A DNA stretch of 12,676 nucleotides from Mesotoga sp. UBA6090 (GTDB lineage: Bacteria; Thermotogota; Thermotogae; Petrotogales; Kosmotogaceae): contig NZ_DIXC01000009.1 in NCBI RefSeq assembly GCF_002435945.1, positions 1 through 12,676 on the forward strand, read 5' to 3'. The notes below the pieces were generated by a model. That model was not told the DNA's origin. It searched no databases and saw only the letters and a program-made list of their open reading frames with translations. A program made the position numbers and the translations under genes. Below are positions 6,656 to 12,676 of the stretch, piece after piece; the stretch's first letter is position 1; each line of letters starts with the position of its first letter.

Positions 6656-8161
6656 CTAGTTCTGGAGAAGTTTCGTGAAACCTTTTGCCCTTATCAGAAT
6701 CTCCTGAATCGACTCCCTGAAGAGAACCCCTCCCGAAATCGTGTCGACCTTCACGAGTTCGCAAAGAGCAGATTCTGCTTCGGTAAACAGATTAAGGATT
6801 TCAGAGATCTCTTCTTCTGTCACTGTCTGAGCGAGCACAAGAAGTCTTGCTGAGACTATTCCTGCCGCACTACGAAGTGCCTTTCCCCAAAGTGAGAATT
6901 CAAGAATCCATGGTTCGATTTCTTCCAGCAGACTGGCTGGCAACATCTTTCTAAGAACCTCGGCCGATTCAGAAATCCTCGTCGCCTCTTGCATTAGTAG
7001 TTCTTCCACTTGAGACCAACTGTTCTGAGATATCAAAAGCCCTAAAGAGTCTCGAGTATCAACAAGCCTCTTCGACTGGCCTCGATGAACAGGACTCATT
7101 AGATAGTATTCACAGAAGATCTTCATCTCTTTTTCGCACGACGGGGCAATCTCCTTGATAGTGCGAGACCAGGATTCTTCGACCTCGAATCCATAAGGAT
7201 CTGACAGGAATTCGGCAGCAGAGCCGAGAGCTATTTTCGATGCGCAGGGCTGGATCATTGGGTTTAGCACAATTCCCTCACTGTGTTCAACTATCTCGGG
7301 ATCTCTCCCTTCATATGGACCGACGTGAAGCTCGGGGACCATGAAAGCATCGTTTACGGGATAATTATCCCAAAACAATGGCTTTCTCCCGAATGCCGTT
7401 TCGGCCAACAAGGCATTTTCAGCAGAAATTCTTTCCGAGCAGGCACTGGAGCCTGTCCACATAATCGAGATTTCCCTATCGATTTCTTTGCCGAGCGTTC
7501 TCATATACTCGGTGATCTCTTTGCCGTGGTACTGAGTCGGACACACAATGAACCTGGAAATACCATCTACTTTCTCTTTAAGCGATCTATACACTGTATT
7601 TGCGAAAAAGGATTGGGCCTGTGCAAGGGAAGTGAACTCTTTCATGTCCTCTTCATGGACAAGAGTCTCTGGAATATCATCGTAGAAAAGCGCGAAAGAG
7701 CGAACCCCGACATCTGCCATTTCGATGAACTTCGAAACCATTATGTCAATATCTGCATCGCTAGAGTACTTCACCTCAAGTCCAGGGCTGACGGAAAATA
7801 CAACGGTAAGTCCCCATGTCGAACCTTCAACGAGCAATTTTGAGAACTCGCTCTTGAAATCCTCGTCGTACATATCTCGCCATCTCTTCCTATGGAGCTG
7901 ATCGTCTTTCGGAGCGTATATGTATAGATTGTAACCGTGCTCTCCCAAGAACTTTATGATCTCTCGCCTCTTCTCCATTGGCCAGGGGGTACCGTAGAAT
8001 CCCTCAACAACGCCCCTAATCTCGAAATTTATGAAACTCAACTCCTTGGGTCCTTCTGTTTTCAAAAAGTCTATCATGACATTTTCGTTTCTGCAGAAAT
8101 CTGCGCTTTCCGAGAATGGGAATTTAACAATAGGTTCAGTGACGACGGAGAGTTTCGACAA
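6656..8161 (-). CDS. GH84-family beta-N-acetylglucosaminidase (O-GlcNAcase-like), apparently cytoplasmic
   Basis: 501 residues. The catalytic barrel spans roughly residues 45-330. It opens with RGVVEGFYGTPW (49-60) and YIYAPKDDQLHRKRW (80-94), and has FALFYDDIPE (157-166), whose Asp161-Asp162 pair matches the two catalytic aspartates of substrate-assisted GH84 enzymes. IMWTGSS (233-239) and FWDNYPVND (263-271) contribute to substrate binding. The remaining 170 residues are helical, like the stalk domain of bacterial GH84. The family removes terminal beta-linked GlcNAc from glycans or glycoproteins. Unlike many secreted homologues it has no signal peptide and no carbohydrate-binding modules, so an intracellular role in amino-sugar salvage is inferred. 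The start is TTG 8161; an in-frame stop lies three codons upstream, and the best ribosome site is a weak AAGGA about 12 bases away, so translation may be modest. Confidence 0.9.
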   Translation of the reverse strand: MSKLSVVTEPIVKFPFSESADFCRNENVMIDFLKTEGPKELSFINFEIRGVVEGFYGTPWPMEKRREIIKFLGEHGYNLYIYAPKDDQLHRKRWRDMYDEDFKSEFSKLLVEGSTWGLTVVFSVSPGLEVKYSSDADIDIMVSKFIEMADVGVRSFALFYDDIPETLVHEEDMKEFTSLAQAQSFFANTVYRSLKEKVDGISRFIVCPTQYHGKEITEYMRTLGKEIDREISIMWTGSSACSERISAENALLAETAFGRKPLFWDNYPVNDAFMVPELHVGPYEGRDPEIVEHSEGIVLNPMIQPCASKIALGSAAEFLSDPYGFEVEESWSRTIKEIAPSCEKEMKIFCEYYLMSPVHRGQSKRLVDTRDSLGLLISQNSWSQVEELLMQEATRISESAEVLRKMLPASLLEEIEPWILEFSLWGKALRSAAGIVSARLLVLAQTVTEEEISEILNLFTEAESALCELVKVDTISGGVLFRESIQEILIRAKGFTKLLQN

Positions 8162-8200
8162 ATGACATCAAAATCCTTAGTAGGTTTTGTCTCAGAACGC

Positions 8201-8206
8201 TATAAT
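8201..8206 (+). promoter_or_regulatory. -10 element for degV
   Basis: A perfect TATAAT lies 32 bases before the degV start, with the AAGGAGGT site (8223-8230) downstream of the expected start point near 8213. The -35 region is poor. The GH84 promoter on the opposite strand must overlap this spacer, but no clear box was found for it. Confidence 0.5.
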
Positions 8207-8237
8207 TGTAAATAGTCTAATGAAGGAGGTAGGTGGA

Positions 8238-9074
8238 ATGAAAATAGGTCTGGTCAGTGATAATACGTGTAATTTGACCCCTGAAGAGATACAGAAATAT
8301 GACGTGCGAATCGTTTCGCTGTATATCGAAAGAGGTAGTGTGTACTCTAAGGCAGTTGATCTCGATCTAGACAAGTACTACGAGGAGCTCGGTTCTGCCT
8401 CAGAACTGCCCACTACCTCACAACCTTCTCCCCAAGACTTCATAGAAGTCTTCGAGGAGGCTCTCAAAACCTACGATGTGTTGATAGTTCCCGTTCTTTC
8501 GGGTAAACTGAGCGGAACAAACGTTTCTGCAACTATTGCCGCAAGAGACTTCGAACAGCCCATACATGTAGTCGATTCGCAGCTGATAGCCGACGGAACA
8601 GGACTACTTGTGAAAAACCTAGGTGATTTGATTCAGAAAGGTACTCCCGTTAAAGAGCTAGTCGAATACGCTTCGAACTTCCACAATAAGACCAGGACCT
8701 TCTTTTCAACTGATGACCTGAGTTACTTGCAGAAGGGTGGAAGGATAGGAAAGGCCAAAGCTCTGATGGGAAACCTATTGAAGATGAAGCCAGTAATTCA
8801 CATTGACGAGGGTGAGCTTAAACCGGTAGAAAATGTCAGGGGTAATAAGAAACTGCTTGAAAGCCTGGTTAGCCACATTCTAAAGGAGATCCCTCCTGAG
8901 AATCTCCGAAGAGCGAGAGTGCAGTCGATCTGGAGAAAGGAAGATACCGTAACTTTGGAAAAGATGCTCCGTGAAGAGGCTCCCGAAGCAGAAATCGAAA
9001 GTAGAATTTTTGAGCCGATTATCGGTACTCATCTTGGCCCTCAGGGAATCGGTATAATAGGCGAAATGAAATAA
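8238..9074 (+). CDS. DegV family fatty-acid-binding protein
   Basis: 278 residues, the family's usual size. DegV proteins bind a long-chain fatty acid between two domains; FakB members present it to the kinase FakA for phosphorylation, but no FakA partner is visible here. Recognisable parts are the N-terminal LVSDNTCNLTPE (5-16), LPTTSQPSPQDF (57-68), LSGKLSGTNVSA (88-99, contacting the fatty-acid carboxylate through the SGT serine), TDDLSYLQKGGRIGKAKAL (158-176) and the C-terminal IGTHLGPQGIGI (262-273). The family more often has DST/DSGDL near the N-terminus and HTGPG near the C-terminus, so this is a slightly divergent member. ATG 8238 is fixed by AAGGAGGT seven bases upstream; a longer in-frame start at 8187 would include the promoter. 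Confidence 0.92.
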   Translation: MKIGLVSDNTCNLTPEEIQKYDVRIVSLYIERGSVYSKAVDLDLDKYYEELGSASELPTTSQPSPQDFIEVFEEALKTYDVLIVPVLSGKLSGTNVSATIAARDFEQPIHVVDSQLIADGTGLLVKNLGDLIQKGTPVKELVEYASNFHNKTRTFFSTDDLSYLQKGGRIGKAKALMGNLLKMKPVIHIDEGELKPVENVRGNKKLLESLVSHILKEIPPENLRRARVQSIWRKEDTVTLEKMLREEAPEAEIESRIFEPIIGTHLGPQGIGIIGEMK

Positions 9075-9163
9075 AGAAATCACCGACCTTTTCTGAACCC
9101 GGGAAGAGGCCGTCCTAGAGACAAGTTCATCTCAGATTCATCATCTGGAAAGGTGGAAAGGCT

Positions 9164-10227
9164 TTGAATGCGCTTGAAAGACTCAAGTTACGGTTTGGAA
9201 GGGCCTTCGATTTCCTGCCGAGCATATCACCTAACAAATGACTAGAGAGTGGCAAAGCACTTTTCGGAACTGACAACGGGCTACCGCCATGTGGGAGAGC
9301 TTGTAAATGGGTAAGGACTTCTAAAAGAAGCTGTCGGAGACGATTCTCGAGAAGATGAGTCTTTACTTAGACTGAAAGGCACCGCTTGTGATGAGGATAA
9401 GTCCTGTTATGTCTGAAGAGAGTTTCGAAGACGATCGAGTTTTGTTGCAGAGAATAGCCTCTGTCTCTCCGAAAGACATGATAAAGGATTTCTTGTTCAT
9501 TGAGTTAGGAGCGAAATCTGTCGAGTACGATGAAGGAGTTGTCGACAGAATACTGCACAACCAAAAGGAGGCACTGGTCTTCATTGCGAAAAAGGCAGTT
9601 CTTACATCTCAACAGAAAGCGGTCATGCTTGACTTCATATCGAATCCGGAAAAGATGAAGGAAGACGACCTTCACCTCTTGAAGTGGTATGAAGAACGCG
9701 TGTATTCAACCTCCCCCTACGATGAGAAGAGGTTGAAAGAAAGTCGGAAATACCTCCAAAGGAATCTCTCTACCCACGGCAACGAGTATCTCCTGAAGCT
9801 CACGGACAATTTGCATTATGAAGAACTCAATGAGGACCGGATGATCCTTCTAGTCCTTTGTACTTCATAGAGAACGCTCAGGGCGGGATATTCCATCCAC
9901 TTGCTGAGAGCGATGTGTTCATTGTTGGCTTCAATTTCGTCGGTTCCGTTCTCGAAAGAGATTCAGTCAGTATTGCTTTCAGAAGATACGGGGCTCTCTC
10001 AAACCAGAATCGCATGAGACTGCTCATCGCGCTTTTGAAGAAACGTCTTACCGGTTACGAACTGCGCGAGCAATGAAGCTGTCAAACGCGGAACTGACAG
10101 AGGCTCTCTCGGCTTTGGTCGCATGTGACTTGTCAAGACTTTTCGTCTGAACGATCGGATTATATTTGCAGCCGACAGAGATGAAGTAATCGAAATGCTG
10201 ACATGTGTACTGGACGGCGAAAGCTGA
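9164..10227 (+). pseudogene. Decayed ArsR-like winged-helix transcriptional regulator
   Basis: Pieces of one protein can be read in three frames in order. The first is TTG 9164 (AAGGTGG site upstream), giving NALERLKLRFGRAFDFLPSI and stopping at 9239. A second frame carries MWESL, ETILEKMSLYLD and a long clean stretch (9388-9870), interrupted early by stops at 9304, 9322 and 9373. A shift near 9855 leads to YFIENAQGGIFHPLAESDVF through YGALSNQNRMRLLIALL and GYELREQ, stopping at 10074. Another shift at about 10071 gives AMKLSNAELTEALSALVAC, and a last shift near 10128 gives LVKTFRLNDRIIFAAD and ends at TGA 10225. ALSNQNRMRLLIALL plus the following helices resemble the ArsR HTH, and LNDRIIFAADRDEVIEML its wing and final helix. 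At least three internal stops and several frameshifts make sequencing error an unlikely sole cause. Confidence 0.82.
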
Positions 10228-10300
10228 GTTTCTGATTAGACTTTCTGCCATTACTCGATCATGAATCACCACTATATCGATCTTCGCTCTCTTCCGGCAT

Positions 10301-10325
10301 AAAAAAGCCCGGAAAGCATCCGGGC
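10301..10325 (-). terminator. Intrinsic terminator on the minus strand
   Basis: On the minus strand a perfect 7-bp stem GCCCGGA/TCCGGGC (10325-10319 with 10313-10307), a 5-base loop and six Ts (10306-10301). It faces leftward, so it does not serve the rightward genes on either side. It lies 27 bases beyond the stop codon of the minus-strand gene remnant at 10353-10481, which is the natural source of the transcript it once ended. Confidence 0.85.
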
Positions 10326-10352
10326 CGGGTGGTAGGAGAACGAGTGTGGTTA

Positions 10353-10481
10353 CTAATTATGACGGAAGTTTCGTGCCGCCGGTTCATGTTTGTCTTTTGG
10401 GTTCGACAATATTTCCTCTGGAAGTTCTACGTTGTTGATGAGTGATTCAGTAGATTCTGTCGAAATTTCACTGGGGGAGAA
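10353..10481 (-). pseudogene. Possible 3' remnant of a leftward gene
   Basis: An open minus-strand frame of 42 codons from an upstream TGA (10484-10482) to TAG (10355-10353). It reads FSPSEISTESTESLINNVEL, then PEEILSNPKDKHEPAARNFR and HN at the end. It has no plausible start codon near its 5' side, only a TTG late in the frame. Composition and codon choice look protein-like (Glu-rich, NNVELPEEIL), and a strong terminator follows at the distance expected for a real gene end. A neighbouring frame upstream (KIVILPQ) could be a further piece after a frameshift. I do not recognise the family. The alternative is a chance open frame, which 42 codons alone would not exclude. Confidence 0.4.
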
Positions 10482-10483
10482 TC

Positions 10484-10498
10484 ACGATTTTTGATCGT
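10484..10498. repeat. Short inverted repeat upstream of the aldo/keto reductase
   Basis: ACGAT (10484-10488) and ATCGT (10494-10498) flank a 5-base centre about 34 bases before the start codon. It overlaps a TTGATC that could serve as a -35 box. It could be an operator half-site pair, but a 5-bp repeat can easily occur by chance. Confidence 0.2.
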
Positions 10499-10531
10499 TG
10501 CCGTAGTAACATTGTAATTGGGGGTGAGTAA

Positions 10532-11635
10532 ATGGAGTATCGTAAACTAGGGAAGACAGGACTTGAGCTCTCCCTTTTGGGCTTGGGAGGGTTTCATCTG
10601 CTTGAAATTAAGCTTGACACAGTAAAAGAGATTGTGAAGAGATATCTGGAGGCGGGAGGCAATTACTTCGAAACCGCAAGATCATATGGGGACGGAGTTT
10701 CTGAGAGGAAGCTCTCTAAAGTACTTCCAAAGGAAGGAATTGTGGTAGCCTCCAAGACGGAAAGTAGAGAAAAGCAGTCTTCCGAAAAAGACTTGTTATC
10801 TACCCTAAAGGCTCTCGGAAGGGATCACATAGATATTCTCTTCCTTCACGCCGTAACCAAAAACGATTACTGGGAAGCCATTTCTTCCTCGAATGGAGCG
10901 TTGAAAACGGTTGAATGGGCGAAGAAGGAGGGCCTTATAAGGTATGTGGGTATTACCAGTCACGGTTACGGTGGAACGCTTCTTAAGGCCCTTAAAGAGT
11001 ACCCCTTCGATCTTTTCATGACACAGATGAACTATTACGACAGATTCAACTTCCCTGAAATAGAGACGAAAGTAATTCCATATGCGGTGTCAAACAATAT
11101 TGGAGTCGTTGCAATGAAATCTCTGGCAGACGGTTACCTCTGGAGAAGCGTCGAGAATGCTTTCAGATATACGAAGACTATACCTGTTTCGTGCATCGTC
11201 AGTGGAATCAACTCTTTAGATCAGCTTGAAGAGGATCTAAAGTTGATAGAGAAAGAACCCTTTTCTCCCGAAGAACTCGAGCAGCTGTTTTTTGAGGCTC
11301 CAGAACTCGGCAATTACGTTTGCAGACAGTGCATGAAATGTCTTCCATGCCCTCAGGGCATAAACATCCCCGGCCTTTTTCTTGCAGAGGGTCGTTACGA
11401 CAGGCAGATGCTGGATGGAAAAGTTAGAAATGCTGCGGACTATGCCTTAAGGGACAGACTCGCTCACTGGTTTGGAAGCGAAGATCAGGCTATTGCAGAA
11501 TACAATTCGATGTCTCCTGGTGTCGATGCCTGTACCGATTGCGGCATTTGCAACGAGCGATGTCTTTACGTGATAGATATTCCGAGGAAGCTTGGAATCG
11601 TGAATTCCAAGATTACGGAAGGGTATGTCTGGTAA
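10532..11635 (+). CDS. Aldo/keto reductase with C-terminal iron-sulfur cluster region
   Basis: 367 residues, of the predicted-oxidoreductase branch of aldo/keto reductases (COG1453-like). The barrel begins MEYRKLGKTGLELSLLGLGG. Of the catalytic tetrad, Tyr52 (ARSYGDG), Lys75 (VVASKTES) and His106 (ILFLHAVT) are visible, but the usual Asp of F-D-T-A is Glu47 (NYFETA). The C-terminal part has two cysteine groups: C264, C267, C270 and C273 (CRQCMKCLPCP) and C334, C337, C340 and C344 (ACTDCGICNERC), consistent with two [4Fe-4S] clusters or one cluster plus a structural site. The enzyme probably reduces a carbonyl substrate with NAD(P)H, or passes electrons through the clusters; the substrate is unknown. 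GGGGGTGA (10520-10527) precedes the ATG by four bases. The next gene starts 24 bp downstream, suggesting an operon. Confidence 0.9.
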   Translation: MEYRKLGKTGLELSLLGLGGFHLLEIKLDTVKEIVKRYLEAGGNYFETARSYGDGVSERKLSKVLPKEGIVVASKTESREKQSSEKDLLSTLKALGRDHIDILFLHAVTKNDYWEAISSSNGALKTVEWAKKEGLIRYVGITSHGYGGTLLKALKEYPFDLFMTQMNYYDRFNFPEIETKVIPYAVSNNIGVVAMKSLADGYLWRSVENAFRYTKTIPVSCIVSGINSLDQLEEDLKLIEKEPFSPEELEQLFFEAPELGNYVCRQCMKCLPCPQGINIPGLFLAEGRYDRQMLDGKVRNAADYALRDRLAHWFGSEDQAIAEYNSMSPGVDACTDCGICNERCLYVIDIPRKLGIVNSKITEGYVW

Positions 11636-11659
11636 TCTGTAACTTCTGCGGGGGCTCTT

Positions 11660-12192
11660 GTGAACAAAATGAGATTTTTCCAATGGGAGGTCTTTGGTTT
11701 CTTTTTCGTATTCTTTCTGGGCGCTCTTCTCCATACGGTCTATGAATGGAGTGACGGCAATCCCATCGTTGGCGCTTTGACTCCCGTAAATGAAAGCATC
11801 TGGGAGCACCTGAAGATGGTATTCCTTTCGGGAGTTGTCCTTCTAGTTCTTGAGGTCATCTTCTGCAAAGAGATCAGGATTCCGGCCTTGATCCTTGGAA
11901 AGACTCTGGGCAAGTATATCATGTGCAGCACTATTCTTGGAGGCCTTTATCTCTATACTCTCTTTATCCATCATGTCATGATTGTTGACATACTGCTTAT
12001 GGCTATTGCAGTGGCTTTCGGGCAACTAGTTTCGTGTTTTGTCTCTTCGAGGCTGGAAGTTGGTCGAACCGTCGCCATCTTGTATTAGTAATGCTTGTGA
12101 CGCTCGGAGTTGCTTTTGTAGTATATACTTTCGTTCCACCTCGATGGGAGCCTTTCAGGGATTCTCTGTCGGGAGGTTACGGAATTCAGTAG
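11660..12192 (+). pseudogene. DUF6512-like integral membrane protein with a C-terminal frameshift
   Basis: From GTG 11660 (GGGGG at 11650-11654) the frame runs 142 residues to TAG 12086-12088. RFFQWEVFGFFFVFFLGALL, HTVYEWSDGNPIVGALTPVN and ESIWEHLKMVF match the family pattern of a Trp-Glu first helix, a YEW loop and a PVNESxWEHLK motif. Three more hydrophobic segments follow. The frame ends abruptly after RLEVGRTVAILY, but the next frame continues with LVLVMLVTLGVAFVVYTFVP, then PRWEPFRDSLSGGYGIQ and TAG at 12190. That supplies the expected last helix and the conserved FRD...YGI tail. One indel between about 12050 and 12085 therefore splits the gene. The function of the family is unknown. It could be a recent inactivation, a sequencing error, or still functional without its last helix. 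Confidence 0.75.
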
Positions 12193-12258
12193 AGTTTTCT
12201 TAAAGCGAGACCGGTTACTAAAGGCTTACAGACAACTGTTTAGAAAGGAGGTTTCATT

Positions 12259-12676
12259 TTGCTTTCCGCAAGTGATATGTACGAATCGATGGAAATCAAG
12301 TTAGATGAGAGTTTGCCACCCGAGCCTGTCTTCAGGCAAGGAATTCGAAGAGCGCCGAAAAGAGAGCTCAATCTCTCCCGGAAAGAGATTGAACTTGCTT
12401 TGCGCAATGCGCTTCGTTATATACCAACAGGACTTCATGACAGACTAGCTCCTGAGTTTCTTCAAGAGCTTTTGACCATGGGAAGAATCTACGGATACCG
12501 TTATCGACCTCAGGGTGAGATAAAGGGAAAGCCAATCGATCAATACAAAGGAAAATGCATTGAGGGCAAGGCATTCCAGGTAATGATCGACAATAATCTT
12601 GACTTCGAAGTGGCCCTTTACCCTTACGAACTGGTAACTTATGGAGAGACGGGGCAGGTCTGCCAGAACTGGATGC
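12259..12676 (+). CDS. hutU: Urocanate hydratase, N-terminal part (runs off window)
   Basis: 139 codons are visible and the frame is still open at the edge. The start is TTG 12259 with AAAGGAGGT (12244-12252) six bases upstream. RRAPKRELNLSRKEIELALR (30-49), LAPEFLQELLTMGRIYGYRY and RPIDQY-like KPIDQYKGKC, then NNLDFEVALYPYELVTYGET and GQVCQNWM, match the long form of urocanase of about 670 residues found in Bacteroidetes and anaerobic Firmicutes. LVTYGETG corresponds to the usual VxYGGTG near the NAD site, with Glu in place of the second Gly. The enzyme converts urocanate to imidazolone propionate, step two of histidine catabolism. Further hut genes would be expected to the right. Confidence 0.88.
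   Translation, partial: MLSASDMYESMEIKLDESLPPEPVFRQGIRRAPKRELNLSRKEIELALRNALRYIPTGLHDRLAPEFLQELLTMGRIYGYRYRPQGEIKGKPIDQYKGKCIEGKAFQVMIDNNLDFEVALYPYELVTYGETGQVCQNWM

Noticed and set aside
7283..7843. 186-codon plus-strand open frame
   Set aside because: It lies wholly inside the GH84 gene on the other strand, whose catalytic motifs are intact; the translation has no recognisable domain.
10491..10518. TTGATC-N16-TGTAAT as the aldo/keto reductase promoter
   Set aside because: The -10 would abut the ribosome-binding site and start transcription inside it, leaving the message nearly leaderless.
12050..12095. Programmed ribosomal frameshift in the DUF6512-like gene
   Set aside because: No slippery heptamer or following stem-loop is evident; a plain indel is the simpler explanation.
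1..12676. CRISPR array, tRNA/rRNA genes, insertion sequence, phage or defence system
   Set aside because: No spaced direct repeats, no cloverleaf, no transposase or terminal inverted repeats, and no defence-family motifs were found on either strand.

Overview
The window looks chromosomal and bacterial, most likely from the Thermotogota (Kosmotogaceae/Mesotoga-like). This rests on gene content and on the style of the proteins: a GH84 hexosaminidase, DegV, an Fe-S aldo/keto reductase, a DUF6512-type membrane protein and a long-form urocanate hydratase. Base composition is moderate, ribosome-binding sites are strong AGGAGG types, and UUG starts are common. The taxonomic call is an inference; nothing here is diagnostic such as an rRNA gene.

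Layout. 1-161 (-) is the N-terminus of valyl-tRNA synthetase with its HIGH motif. Divergent from it is an alkyltransferase-like protein (290-607), which runs tail-to-tail, with a 4-bp overlap, into a lipoprotein carrying a probable permuted NlpC/P60 domain (604-1956, -). A short AT-rich divergent spacer leads to murJ (2045-3541) and an HI0933/YhiN-type flavoprotein (3606-4844). Next come a 62-residue orphan protein (5031-5219) and a PduO-type cob(I)alamin adenosyltransferase (5294-5824), which meets another small hypothetical gene (5828-6100, -) tail-to-tail.

After about 290 bp with nothing recognisable, a 57-residue three-cysteine mini-protein (6395-6568, -) follows a GH84-family hexosaminidase without a signal peptide (6656-8161, -). 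A divergent degV (8238-9074) follows. From 9164 to about 10480 the sequence is decayed. It holds an ArsR-like winged-helix regulator broken by stops and frameshifts, then what looks like the 3' end of a leftward gene that still keeps its intrinsic terminator. On the right are an Fe-S aldo/keto reductase (10532-11635), a DUF6512-like membrane protein with a C-terminal frameshift (11660-12192), and the start of urocanate hydratase hutU (12259 to the window end), the second step of histidine degradation.

Functionally this is mostly housekeeping and catabolism: translation, lipid II flipping, corrinoid adenosylation, amino-sugar release and histidine breakdown. No mobile element, CRISPR array, tRNA or rRNA was seen. 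The most informative features are the decaying segment at 9.1-10.5 kb, the overlooked mini-protein and the lipoprotein. I did not find a convincing new multi-gene system.
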